DNA from: Lojkania enalia
Lineage: Eukaryota > Ascomycota > Dothideomycetes > Pleosporales
Assembly (NCBI GenBank): GCA_010094045.1
Contig: ML986727.1
Coordinates: forward strand, 33,189 to 97,188
Direction of reading: 5' to 3'
Length of the DNA stretch: 64,000 bases
In this document: in pieces, positions 1-11,212 of the stretch
Position numbering within the stretch: position 1 is the stretch's first letter
How the letters are laid out: every line of letters starts with the position of its first letter
Made by a program: the position numbers and the translations under genes
The notes under the pieces: generated by a model
Seen by the model: only the letters and a program-made list of their open reading frames with translations
What the model was told of the DNA's origin: nothing
Database searches by the model: none

Positions 1-591
1 ATAATATAAAGACTTAACTCGCAGAAACTTATAACTAAGAAGGGGGTACTATTATAGTAATACTGCGATACCTCTATACTTATATTACTCTTACTATAAT
101 ACCCGAACTAGCTGCTAGTAATAGCTATTAGCTGCTAGCTAGAATATAACCGACTTATTATAACTATAATAGAGGAAGGTTTTACTAACCCGGCTAGCCT
201 ATATAGTAGTATAAACCTAGCTCCTATAAAAACTTATATAATATAAATATCTCTATTCTTTATATAATATTTTAATATTTATATATAATATATAGTAATA
301 GAGTTAACTACCTAAAGTACGATTAACTAACTATATATAAGCGTCTGTAATAAACTTAATTTAACTAGAGTCTATTATCTTATATATATTAAGCTTTTAA
401 CAGCTCTTAAATAAGGTTATATAGAACAACTATAATATAATAGTAAAGTTCTATAGAAGGTTAAAAATAGAAATAAAAAGGGTAATAATATATATAGAGC
501 AACCCTAAGATCTAGTATTATACTTCTAACTAGAAAAAAGAATTAATAATAAACTATACTAGTTTAAAAATAAAGAAAGATAAGTATACTA
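1..591 (+). pseudogene. Gypsy gag, first part (before the Fot1 insertion)
   Basis: Translation read through stops ends in a stretch resembling the gag segment with motifs like FY.RLK.E.K followed about 25 residues later by INNKLY.FKNKER, equivalent to the 'IDNRLYERR' part of chromovirus gag. It has numerous internal stops and cannot be functional. It is the left half of one gag gene; the right half starts at 2446 after the inserted transposon. Confidence 0.65.
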
Positions 592-633
592 ACGTACCTT
601 ATAAGCGAGCGGCCTATATAAGCGAGCGGTCTA
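592..633 (+). repeat. Left terminal inverted repeat of the Fot1 element
   Basis: The 42 bp match the reverse complement of 2404-2445 exactly. Inside it are two direct copies of ATAAGCGAGCGG at about 601-612 and 619-630, so each end carries a tandem pair of candidate transposase binding sites. Confidence 0.95.
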
Positions 634-699
634 TTCTATTACTAAAACGTAACACTTAAACTTTTAATAATAATATAATAATAAAATAATAAGAATATA

Positions 700-2340
700 G
701 CCTAAAACGAGAATTAAGTAAACTTAACCCTCGCAGCTACTAAAAGAGGCTAAATAAATAGTAAAAGACGCGCTACTTTAATATTTAATACGATTTAAAC
801 AACTATATACTAATAATACGCCGGAATCTACTTATAGTATAATTATAAGCCTAACTTAAAAAGACTAACGAAACTTAAAGAGGAGGTTATTATTTAATAT
901 ATACTTGACCTAGATTCGCGAGGATTTATACCTACCTTAGCTGCTATATAAGATATAGCTAATAGCTTACTTACTAAGCGCGGTATAGGCTAGATTAGTA
1001 TATATTAGCCTAGAAACTTTATTAGATATACTCCTAAGCTTAAGACACGCCTAAATTAGCCTTATAATTGTTAGAAAACTCTATACGAAGATTCTAAGAT
1101 AATTAAAGACTAGTTTAAGCTTATATAGTATACTAAGAAGAAGTATAGTATTATAGATAAGGATATATATAACTTCGACGAATCTAGCTTTTAAATAAAT
1201 ATTATCTTATTACAACTAATTATTATAGGTATAGAGAGATATAATTAACTAAAGGTAATTTAATTAGATAATTATAAATGGATTTTAGTAATTTAGAGGA
1301 TTAATACTACTAGCTAGACGCTTCTACCCTTTATTATTATTGCTAGTTACTACTATCTCTCTACCTAGTACGAAGGTAATAATATACCTAAGAACTAGGC
1401 TATTATAGTTAGTAAGAACGGCTAGATAATAAATAAACTCGGTATTAAGTAGTTAAAGTACTTTTATAGATATATAAGAAATCATATAATAGGCGTGCGT
1501 CGACTACTAATCTTTAATAGCTATAACAGCTATAACTCGCTTAATTTCTAGAAACTCTACAAGGAATAGGATATTATTCTACTCTATATACTAGCTTATT
1601 TATTATACCTATTATAGCTACTAGATATAAGCTATTTCTTACTATTAAAGCGTATATATAAAAATTAGATCTCAGTCTTAGCATGTAATTATATCAACTA
1701 TATTATAAAACTTAAGTTCTTTCCAACCTTTAAAGCTGCTTTTAATATATTAATTATAAAGGATAATATCTATATAAGCTTTTAAGGAGCTAGTTTAATC
1801 CTATTTAATTTAGAAGCGGTACTTTTAAAACTTAATATAAAGCTTCGTACGCTAATACTACTAGTATAAGATAATACCTTATAGAAAGTAAAAACACTAA
1901 GTAACGCGTGCAAGCTAGAAGCTTAATTAATATTAATTTATAATCGGATTTAAAGGAATATAAGTTCTTTGCTAGCTTCTATTATTAAGAAGCTAAATTA
2001 GCTTAAGAAAGATTCTATAAAAGTAATATATCAGATCGGGTTAATGCGCGATAAAATCGTCAGCCTTTAAGAAGCGAATAAAGTAGTAATAAAACGGAAA
2101 TAGCAGAAAAAAAGGTAGATTCAAGCGCAAGGGACCCTAATAAAAGTATAAGGAGAGATGATTATTGCTGAAAAGGATGATAAGGAGGAAACTTAAGCTA
2201 TAATACGCCAATTTAGGGTGCGATTAGATATAAGCGGATAGTATAAAGCGCGTTATAGCCGCTGCGATAAGACTAGATATAATTCTTATATATACTAGAA
2301 GGATATAGAAGTTTCTATAGAATAATCGCGTAAGTTGTAA
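700..2340 (+). pseudogene. Fot1-type DDE transposase, RIP-inactivated
   Basis: Read through stops, the frame shows the HTH/CENPB-like N-terminal region (LTKL.EEVI followed by LDSRGF), the segment DIYNFDESSF that carries the first catalytic Asp of DDE transposases, VRRLLIFNSYNS, where the second Asp (normally DGH) has become Asn, and near the end a degenerate C-terminal zinc knuckle (RCDKTRYNSYIY, normally CxxCGKxxHNxxxC). Almost every expected Gln is a TAA/TAG stop, the classic RIP pattern. It is non-functional. Confidence 0.88.
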
Positions 2341-2403
2341 ATTGCTATTATATTACTTAGTTGTTAAGCTATATATATATAAAGGTTGAAAAAGTTGATG
2401 TAG

Positions 2404-2445
2404 TAGACCGCTCGCTTATATAGGCCGCTCGCTTATAAGGTACGT
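2404..2445 (-). repeat. Right terminal inverted repeat of the Fot1 element
   Basis: Reverse complement of 592-633 with no mismatches over 42 bp, followed by TA at 2446-2447. Despite heavy RIP in the element interior the two ends remain identical. Confidence 0.95.
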
Positions 2446-3500
2446 TATTAAAGGGTACGTTTTTTAGTAAAAGCTACTAACGCAGGCGGACCTATAAACC
2501 TAAGTACTACTAGAGAAAAGAAGCCTAAGCTATAGGTAACTTAAGAAAGAAAGATTTAAAAGAAAGATATTAAGTATTATAATTATTAGAAACTAGAATA
2601 TATAGTAAAGGAATATCGAAGTAAAAAGAAAGAAAAGAAAAACTAGCCTATAAAAGATAAACCGCAGGAAGTAGGTAAAGAAAAACTAGCTGCAACTATA
2701 GAATATAGAACCCTATATTAGTCTTTCTATAATAAAAATAAGTGTTAAATATACTAACAACTTAAAAAAGCTATAAAATATTAGCTTTAGAAGAAAATAT
2801 AATTTATAGTAACGTAAAAACGTATAAAAAGATAGCTAGAAGAAGTTTAAAAAGAATTAGATAAGGATAAAGAAATAAACACCCTATTATAAATAGAAGA
2901 AGCTACTACTAGAGTACTAATACCTAAGCTAGTACTTAAAGTATATTCTATATACTAATAAGGAATAATCGAGAATAAATAGAAAACTCTAGCTCCTATA
3001 ACTACCCTATAAAAAGAACTATCTATAAGATTCTATAATAAGAATAGACTAGAATAAGATATTATCAACGTTTACAAAGAATAGTAAAATACCTACTCTA
3101 GAGAGATCCTTTTCTTATACTTCTAAAAATAGATAGAAAAGATAAAAGTAGTAGAAAGATACCTTAATATAATAAATTAGGATAAGGCTGTATATATAGT
3201 ATAAAAAGTAGTAGTCTTCTTATAAAGTAAAGTATTAGTAAAATACTAGGTATTAAGGGTATTACAATATAAATAAGAATAGGACTACTAGGTTAGAGAA
3301 GATAATAACTTCTATATAAATTAATACTATCCAGTATATTTTAAAGTAGTATAGATATCGTATATTAAATAATAATGTAAAACCTACTAAAAAAGAAAAG
3401 AAGATATAGATATATAGCTAAGACGACTAAATAAAGATAAGGTACTTAAGAACCCTATAAAATAAGAAGCTATAATAGAATGGGGGATTATTAAATAAAC
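2446..3500 (+). pseudogene. Gypsy gag, second part, with decayed zinc knuckle
   Basis: Continues the gag of 1-591 after the Fot1 insertion. At about 2573-2625 the frame reads YYNYQKLEYIVKEYRSKKKE, a CCHC zinc knuckle in which Cys codons (TGT) have become Tyr (TAT), again C-to-T changes seen on one strand. Many in-frame stops follow before the protease region. Confidence 0.7.
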
Positions 3501-3599
3501 CTAAAACTATATAATACTCGAATTTAAACCCCTACTACCTAAAGTATATATTAGAGGAAGACTATAGTATAAATATCTAGAACGGAAATACCTAAAATA

Positions 3600-6500
3600 T
3601 ATATCTATAAAAGAAGTAATAGCCTACTAGCCTAAAGTAACTTAACTATATAGAACTATAAGAGAATACTATCTTATAATACTAGGATAATACTACAGCT
3701 ATAAGGCGTATATATTTATCGATAGTAGAGTAATAAAGAACTTTATAGCTAGTAACTATATTACTAGAAAAGGAATACTTATAGTATATTTAAAGCAACC
3801 CTATATAATCTAAACTATAGAGGGAAAAGATTTCTAGAAGAAAGTTATATATACTATAGAACTAGAAGAGTCTAAAATCTTAGAAATAATCTAATAAAAA
3901 TAGATATTCTAAATTATAGAAATTACCAACTATAATATAATCCTAGGAATTCTATAGCTAAGAAAAGAAAATCCTTAGATAAACTAGTAAACCGGACGAA
4001 TTATCCTCAAAAACTTAAGCTAGCTAGTTAAGGAACAACTTTCTATAATAGTAAAAGAAGTAGTAAAAGAATTATTCCTAGTAGAAAACGTATTATATAG
4101 TATATCTAAAGAATATTAATACTTAATAGAATAACTTTAAGAACTACTATAATACCTATCTAAATACGGAGAATATAACTATAAAATTAAGCTATAACTA
4201 GGAAAAGAACCCGGATATAGACTAATATATAGCCTAATACTAAGAGAAGTAGAGGCTCTAGAATAATATATAGATAAGTATTTAAAGAAAGAAATAATTC
4301 GAGAATTAAACTTACTAGTAATATACCCTATACTCTTCGTAGATAAGAAAGAGATAATAGACTTATAAATATATATCGACTATCGCACCCTTAATAATAT
4401 TATAATTAAAGACTAATACTTCTTACTACTTATCTACAACCTAAAAGACCAGCTAAAAGAAGTTACAATTTTTATAAAACTAGACATCTAGAATATATAC
4501 TACTAGATCTATATTAAAGAAGGAGACGAGTAGAAAATAATATTCTAGATAAAAAAGAGACTTTTTAAATACCTAGTTATACCGTTTAGACTTACTAATA
4601 TACTAGCCACCTTTTAGAAGCGAATTAATAAGGTATTATAACTATATCTTAAACGATTCTATATAGTATATTTAGATAATATTCTCGTATACTTAAAAAT
4701 AAAGTAAGAATATAAGAAATATATTAAATAAGTACTACGCGTACTATAAGTTGTAAAATTATACCTTAAAGTAAGAAAATATAAATTCTATACTATACGG
4801 ATAAACTACTTAGAATTTATTATCGAACTAGAATAACTATAAATAGACCTAAATAAACTAGTAGTAATTAGAGACTAGCTAATTCTAAAATTAGTTAAAG
4901 ATATCTAATCTTTTATAGGATTTTATAATTTCTGTTGAACCTTTATAGACAACTAGAGTAATATAACTACACCCTTAACTTAATTATCTAAAAAAGACGT
5001 TACTATTATATAGGGAAATAAGTAGAAAACAGCTTTTTAAGAAGTTAAGAGATAATTTTAGTAAGAACTAGTACTAAAACTCTACGACCCAGAAAAGAAA
5101 GCTTTTATAGAAACTAACGTATTAGAAATAAGAATAGCTAGAATTCTTATATAAATCTATAATAGAAAACGATATCTAGTAGTATACTATTTACGAAAAC
5201 TTACTCTAGTAGAGATAAACTATAATATATATAACTAAGAACTCTTAGCTATTATAGTATACTTTAAAGAATGGTATATATACCTATAAGAAGCGAAATA
5301 GTAAATAGAAGTCTATTATAACTATAAAAACCTTACTACCTTTCTTACTACTAAAACTCTTACTCCTAGGCAAGTTAGATAGTTATAAGAACTAGCTATA
5401 TTCGACTTTAAAATTATCTATATTAGCGGAAAATAAAACTAAAGAGTAGATATATTAAATAGACTACTAGAATATAAGTAAAAAAAAGGAACTATAGCTA
5501 CGCTACTAAAAAGATAGTAAGATAGAAGTATAGTATATAACTACCTACGACTCGCTGTAACAACTATTACTAAAGAAGTAAGCTAGATAACTCTAATTAG
5601 ACTAGTAATAGACGGAATACCTAAAGAACTTTAAGAATAAGGACTAAAATAGATAGATAGATTATTATATATCTACAATCGAATTTATATACTAGTTAAA
5701 GTTAGAAAAGAATTTATTAGGTAATTCTATAAAGCCCCTATCTATAGATACTAAAGAACTAAGAAAATACTAGAATAAATCTTTAGAGGATTCTACTTTC
5801 CTAAAGTAAGAGAATAGATAAAGAATATATTATAAGAATATATAGATTACTAATAAAATAAACCTAATAGATATATACTCTATAAACTATTATAAAACCT
5901 AGAAATACTAACCGGACTATAAATAGAAGTTACTATAGACTTTATTATTAAGCTACTAAAGTTAAAAAACTACTCTAAGAGAGAAGTATATAACTCTATT
6001 ATAATAATTATAGATAGACTTATAAAATATACCTACTTTATCCCCTATAATAAAGTATTATTAGTAGAATAAGTTGCAAACATCTTCCTAAAATAGATTA
6101 TTATATAATATAGGATACTATAAAAGATAATTATAGACTAAGATACTAAGTTTACTTTAAAATTTTAGTAAATAATTATAAACTTACTAGGAATTAAATA
6201 TAAGATATCTATAGTATTTTACCTATAAATAGATAGATAGATAGAATAAATAAACTAAATAGTAGAATAATACCTATAATACTACCTTAACTATAAATAA
6301 AATAATTAGATAATACTACTACTAATAGTATAACCGGAGTATTACTATTTATAGTAAACTATAGATATAAATTAAAAACCTATAATACCCTAATTAAAGT
6401 AATATTATAGGTACTATAAGTATAGGAATAAGTCGAGATTATCTAATAAACGTAAGACTTACTAAAGAAAAACCTCTAGTTTCTATAGTATACTATAAAG

Positions 6501-6930
6501 AAATACTATAATAAAAAATATAAATAACTACCTTACTTTAAGAAGAAAGAAAAAGTTTAACTACTATAATAGAATATTTAAAGTAAACAACTAAGTAGTA
6601 AATTAGATTATATTAAAATTAGACTATATAAGATCGAGGAATAAATATTACCTGTAAACTACTAACTTAAATTATCTATAACTATAAAAATCTATCTAAC
6701 CTTCTATATCGCACTTATAGAAAAGGTATCTTAGAATACTAAACTAGTAGTATATAATAGAAACGTATATAGAGAAGACTAGAAATAGAAAGTTAAGAAA
6801 ATAGTAAGATATAGGATATAGAATAGTAGATAATACTATCTAATTAAATAGTTAGGAATAGACGAATATAGGAACCTATAGAATAATACTTAGGAACTAG
6901 AAGAAAACCTTAGCCCTACGGTATTATAAA
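3600..6930 (+). pseudogene. Gypsy pol: protease, RT, RNase H, integrase, chromodomain
   Basis: RT is clear: IYIDYRTLNNIIIKD, then FIKLDI, IKEGDE, RLTNILATF, and the active-site box YLDNILVY at about 4668-4694 (normally YLDDILVY; second Asp changed to Asn). RNase H follows with KLTLVEINYNIYNQELLAI near 5200 and HK-like YNYKNLTTF near 5320. Integrase has TIDFIIKLLK and IIIIIDRLIKYTYF near 5935-6040. At about 6770-6915 a chromodomain-like stretch (EVKKIVRYRI ... LGIDEYRN) marks it as a chromovirus. Dozens of stops; dead. Confidence 0.85.
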
Positions 6931-6959
6931 TATATTATAAAAACTAAACTTATAAAAAA

Positions 6960-7960
6960 AACCTAAAAATAGAGTAGTAGAATTAAATAATATTAGCTAT
7001 ATTACGGGAGGTAACTCTATTTTAGAAAGAAGACCTGCCTCGTAATCCGCCTCTTCTTCTTTCTTAAGTTGCTTCTATATACGTTTATAACCCTCTATCT
7101 ACCTATACTTTACTTATTCGCAAATCTTTTAAAGATGCTAAACTTTTATATAGACTACTACTATCTTACTACTTATATCCTCTAGTTAATCTAGGATCTT
7201 TTAATACTTCTCTTTAGCTAGTCGAAACTAGTAATCTAATTTCTTAATCTTCTTATTCTAACGTTCTACTACTATATATAAATATTATAAATTAATAAAG
7301 GAATTAAAGTTTATAAGTATTTTAAATATTATAGAAAATATTATAAAATAACTATATACTAGACTAAAGGTATTTAGAATAGTATAATTACTTCGGAGTC
7401 TTCTTATTATTAATTTTATATATTAGTCCCTTATAAGAATAATAAGAATAAGGTATTATAATTAAACTAGTAGAATTAATATAATTAGTACAGTAATAGT
7501 AACTTAATATAGAATAGTAAGAAGGAGGTATTAGAGAAGTATATAAAGAATATACTAGTAGCTTGCTAACCCTACTATATAATTAAGAGGAACGGAATAA
7601 CTCTCGGGCTAAAAGCTTAGAGAGAAAAGATAATATTATAAACGCCCTTACACTAGAACCTATTAAAGTATAGAACTCTATATAGATAAGCGAGTAGGAC
7701 CGGTTATATAAATAATTTAGCAGCTTAGTTAAGATTAAACTACTAAGCTTGTTTAGTTGCGGGTTAGTAATTAAATAAGAGAAATAGTAGGAAGACTAAA
7801 TTGTATTTAATAACCTTATAACTCTAACCTTTATAGCTCTTTATAGTTAACTTAAATATCCTTTATATACCCTACTTATATACTTCTATTATAAACTTAT
7901 AAGAATAATCCCTTCGTAGTATATAATTACTCTTAATTATTATCCTATCCTATATTTAGT
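6960..7960. other. AT-rich transposon debris, unresolved
   Basis: No usable open frame. It lies between the Gypsy chromodomain and a Fot1 relic. It may include the Gypsy 3' non-coding region and LTR, but I could not find a matching second LTR inside the window, so no element boundary is claimed. Confidence 0.4.
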
Positions 7961-8431
7961 TAATTAGAGGCTATTATATATATTTTAAGCTTAAGAATTT
8001 AATTAATAAAGTTTATTAGCTAGTTTTTACTAATCTAGTTTATAAAGTAAGCTCTAAATAAATAGTTAACTATATCTTATATACTATCAATTATAAGAGG
8101 GTATTTATAAGACAATAGGTTTATATATACTATATTATAGTTAATTCTTCTAGTTTTATAAACTTCTTTAAATTAGGCTTATAATTATATTATAAAGGTT
8201 TACTAGTACGTTAATCTCTAAATATTATTTAGAGAATATTATAAATAGTTATAATATTTTATACGCTCTAAATTTAATCTTAATTAATAGCTAAAATAGT
8301 TAATAATACCTAATCTTCTTAAAAAGATTAATTAAGGTTAAGGTAGTAACTATATTATATTATAAGTAGGTAGAGTATAACTTTTTAGTAAAAGTAGGCG
8401 ACTTATTTAAATAGGCGACTTGCTTATAAAA
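7960..8431 (-). mobile_element. Heavily RIPed Fot1-type relic (family B), 5' end
   Basis: On the minus strand, 8431 downwards begins after a TA (8432-8433) and contains two subterminal repeats of the form AAG(C)(A)AGTCGCC, matching the intact-looking end at 36589-36632 apart from C-to-T changes. Downstream the minus-strand sequence follows the transposase start at 36665 base for base with transitions (region equivalent to LTKLEE... and IDSIRDIANYLLRAYS). Every frame is broken. The left end of the copy is not defined. Confidence 0.65.
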
Positions 8432-8433
8432 TA

Positions 8434-8800
8434 TATTATACTTTATAGTAGTCTTATTTACTTTTTAAAACTAAGCGACTTAATCGTATAGTAATATACT
8501 AGAATAGATTATTAGTTTAGAACCTTTAGCAAGTTAATTAGTTAATTTAATAATAGGACTAGATAAGCTATTTTAATTCCTTTAAATTTAATCGCGAATT
8601 AGAGTGGTTTAAGATTCTAACTCGCGTATGTTACTTAGTATTTTTAAAAATTTAGGTCACGTACCTAATTAATTATATAGCCCTTAACTAAGCAGTCTTA
8701 TATACTATATATTCCCCCGCTATAGCTTGACTGAGAGGTCTAGGGGATACTATAGCGCACTATTAATACATCCATCTATACCACCCTATATAGTTTCCAC
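8434..8800. other. AT-rich spacer
   Basis: Nothing recognised. It separates two Fot1 relics and shows the same TA-rich composition. Confidence 0.4.
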
Positions 8801-9557
8801 CCCATCTTGCTTACAGTTGTTAACTCCCATTACTTAGCCTATATAATAGGCGGTGTTAGCGTATAAAGCTTGATATGATAATTATAACCTACTTACGATT
8901 GCCTAGCTAGATTATCTTGTATTAACTACGCCTCTTAGAGCTCTTAATAACTAACTAAGCTGATATCTTGCCTATTATAAACCCGGTCTTATCAAAGTTA
9001 TAGGTATCTTTGCTAAGGATACTATACATGGCTTTTATATACTAAGGCTAAACTACTTGCTAATTACGTTATAGTCTTTACATTGAGCCTGCTGCTAATC
9101 GTACGGTCGATTAAATCGCGTTATAAGGCTAGGTGTCCGCTTTACAAAGTTCTTTAGCTAGTCCTAGCCTACCTGGCTAGCGCTGCGCGCAGCAAGCAGG
9201 TTATTAGCCATATCTTATACAGCACCTAGTATAGGCGCAAACACTCGTGAATCTAGGTTAATAATATGCCTAGTAATAACCTCCTCTTCTAGCTTGGTTA
9301 GCTTCTTTGAATTGGCTTCGCAATCGCGTCGTGATTAGATTCTAGCGCGTCGGCGACGGAGTGTAGATTCAGGGACATTATTCATTAATGCAGCGCGCCG
9401 TACGCTCTGTATCTACTCCCGATTGATAGATTGGATAGCATGGAAGATATCCGCCTCGTTACAGTGTAATTGGATATCAGTAGGTTGAGCCATTATAGTT
9501 GATAGTTGACCCGTCGCGAAAAGTTGGTAGGGTGCGCCGCTCGCTTAGTATCTACGT
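8800..9557 (-). mobile_element. Fot1-type relic, moderately RIPed, 5' half
   Basis: The minus strand starts after TA (9558-9559) with ACGTAGATACTAAGCGAGC, closely related to the TIR of the element at 592. The transposase ATG is at 9493: MAQPTDIQLHCNEADI, then INREQIQSVRRAAL, VPESTLRRRRARI, LTKLEEEVITRHIINLDSR, ANNLLAARSASQVG and RFNRPYD, followed by the YNFDKTGF box of the first catalytic Asp near 8980. Stops occur at former CGA/CAG/TGG codons. The 3' half and second TIR were not found. Confidence 0.8.
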
Positions 9558-9559
9558 TA

Positions 9560-10185
9560 CCCTTTGAATAATATGCGGGATCTTGCCACTAGATGATGTG
9601 CAAGCCTCTGCTTTTATGAACAGATTTATTGGTCGAGAGATTTGAATTTCCAGGATCCGAACCAAGGATTCCGATCCCAATCACAAGTGGCAAATACCTA
9701 TACGAGTTATTCCATGTTGCTATGACCGCGAAATCTCGTTAACGAATTATGTAATCGGAATCAACTCACCAGAACGATCAATATAAGTTCAGGCTCGGTC
9801 ATAGATTAGATTCCAATAAGAACTATGAGTATTCGTTTCAATGCCGCCCATTGATACGCTAGTGAACAGTGTAACCTCGGAATCCTTTAAAGATGCTCCC
9901 AGTACGACAGCCAATAAATTCAGCACCTTTGAGTCGAACATTTCATTGACGGTTCCCAAAAAAGTTATACAGAGAGTATATATCGGCTCTCTACCTGCCG
10001 GATCGCAATTATTTTCATCAACTTACACCTACATTCATTTGCCAATTCTCTCTTTACATTGGTTTATATTCATTTCGAAGATTAAGACTTCCGGAAACCG
10101 TTACAACAGGGCAGAGATAATAGCGCTCCGACCGCATTCGAAGGCTTCGTCCAAATAAATTGCGATTGCCAGCGGACTATCGGTA
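9560..10185. other. Intergenic; no gene seen
   Basis: Normal composition resumes here. The longest open frame (9841-10158) has no recognisable motif or codon pattern and I do not consider it a gene. Confidence 0.5.
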
Positions 10186-10580
10186 TCACTATTCTCATGC
10201 TGAAGAAGCAGTGTAGCGAAGATGATGAAAATTTCAAGGTACCTATCCATATTAAGTTCCACGGTGGAGGTTTCGTAAGCAGCAATTCCATATTATCACC
10301 ATACTGACTAATGACTCTGGACTATCCAACTACCGTCTTATGCTTGAGGTTTCTGGCAAAGAAATCCTTGAGGATGTCAAAGGCTTTTGGAAGTCATTCA
10401 ATGCAGGATAAGAAGATGGCTTTATACATGCCCTCAATGAATTGATCATGGTACACAATTAGAAGAATACGTCTTGGCTAGGAGGAAAAAAGGAGATACT
10501 CAAGATGAACCTTGACCTAGACAACATGTTGATCTCGGGGGAGGGCGCGGGTGGCTCTGAAATGTCGGGACTTCGATGTC
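10186..10580 (+). pseudogene. Alpha/beta-hydrolase (esterase, HSL-like) relic
   Basis: The oxyanion-hole motif HIKFHGGGFVSSNS is readable at about 10248-10290. In a different frame, 10331 onward gives YRLMLEVSGKEILEDVKGFW and, at about 10532-10555, LISGEGAGG. In this family the order HGGGF, then a YRLAPE-like segment, then GESAGG is standard, so the pieces are colinear. The nucleophile Ser is replaced by Gly (GEGAGG), there is a frameshift between the halves, and at least two in-frame stops (near 10410 and 10461). Clearly a dead gene. Confidence 0.7.
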
Positions 10581-10720
10581 GAGTTTGTGGAGATCTAAGT
10601 AGAACCACATACTTTCGACTACAATATCTACAAAGGTGGAATTTATGCGGACCCCAAGGGTCGATATGCATGGATGCCAAACCTTACTCGGAATGTTACT
10701 GAGGCCTGGAGACCCTAGTG
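10569..10720 (+). pseudogene. Unidentified coding relic adjoining the esterase relic
   Basis: In one frame the sequence reads DFDVEFVEI, a stop, VEPHTFDYNIYKGGIYADP and GRYAWMPNLTRNVTEAW, which has the look of real protein (aromatic, Gly/Pro rich, no low complexity) but I do not recognise the family. It is in another frame than the preceding esterase piece and ends in a stop after about 48 codons. Confidence 0.35.
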
Positions 10721-11212
10721 GGCTGTTTTTCCTCCTTCTTTAGCTACTCCACGTAATTTCAGGGTTCGTAAAGTTTTTAGTCTTGCTCATTTGCTTCTTT
10801 AATGCTTGCTTTATTTACTACTCAGGCCTACAGGCAGTACCAGCCAAACTTAGACATGAAGGCCGAAACCTTCATTTCTATCTTTCTTCCCAATTGTATA
10901 ATTTACCCTTCCAATTATTTCTTGCTTCAAACTTTCCCTTTACTTTTCAAGATAGTTTCCCATCTCATTTATTCGTCCAAATTGGGATTTTACATCCAAT
11001 AACTCAATTTAGTAGTTATAATGTTTTATTATTTAATTTTTAGGAGCTAGGCTATCTTAACTTCTCCTCATATAACTAATAAACACAAGTTTTATTTTTA
11101 AAATTTTTATTTTATTTTTTTTATTTTATTATTTACTACTGTTAGATCTAAAAGCTCTCATCATTCTAGCTTACAACAAGACACTAGCAACAAGGTAGAG
11201 ATATAAGCCATA
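10721..11212. other. Intergenic
   Basis: Pyrimidine-rich and then T/A-rich (11090-11140). Probably the 3' flank of the minus-strand oxidoreductase. No gene seen. Confidence 0.5.

Larger units (their letters stand above)
592..2445 (+). mobile_element. Complete Fot1/pogo-type DNA transposon (1854 bp)
   Basis: The element is bounded by 42-bp perfect terminal inverted repeats (592-633 and 2404-2445) and flanked by TA on both sides (590-591 and 2446-2447), the normal pogo/Fot1 target duplication. It carries one plus-strand transposase frame, riddled with stops. The length is typical for Fot1 elements. It sits inside the gag of a Gypsy element, so it inserted later than that element. Confidence 0.93.
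1..6960 (+). mobile_element. Ty3/Gypsy chromovirus remnant, RIP-degraded, split by a Fot1 element
   Basis: Read through its many TAA/TAG codons, the plus strand gives gag, then protease-type sequence, reverse transcriptase, RNase H, integrase and a C-terminal chromodomain, the order of Ty3/Gypsy chromoviruses. Gag is interrupted by the Fot1 element at 592-2445 and resumes directly after it. The 5' LTR lies outside the window. I could not define a 3' LTR; the end near 6960 is where chromodomain similarity fades. Sequence is very AT-rich, as expected for heavy RIP. Confidence 0.85.

Noticed and set aside
1..8700. Possibility that the AT-rich block is mitochondrial or centromeric DNA
   Set aside because: Readable RIPed Gypsy and Fot1 coding sequence with TIRs and target duplications explains most of it. 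A centromeric role cannot be judged from sequence.
9640..9700. Possible tRNA-like stretch (GATCCGAACC / GGTTCGGATCC)
   Set aside because: The T-loop-like string is not accompanied by a foldable acceptor stem or anticodon arm of correct spacing.
9841..10158. 105-codon open frame on the plus strand
   Set aside because: No motif, signal peptide or family likeness, and it sits just upstream of an esterase relic in unrelated sequence. Likely chance.
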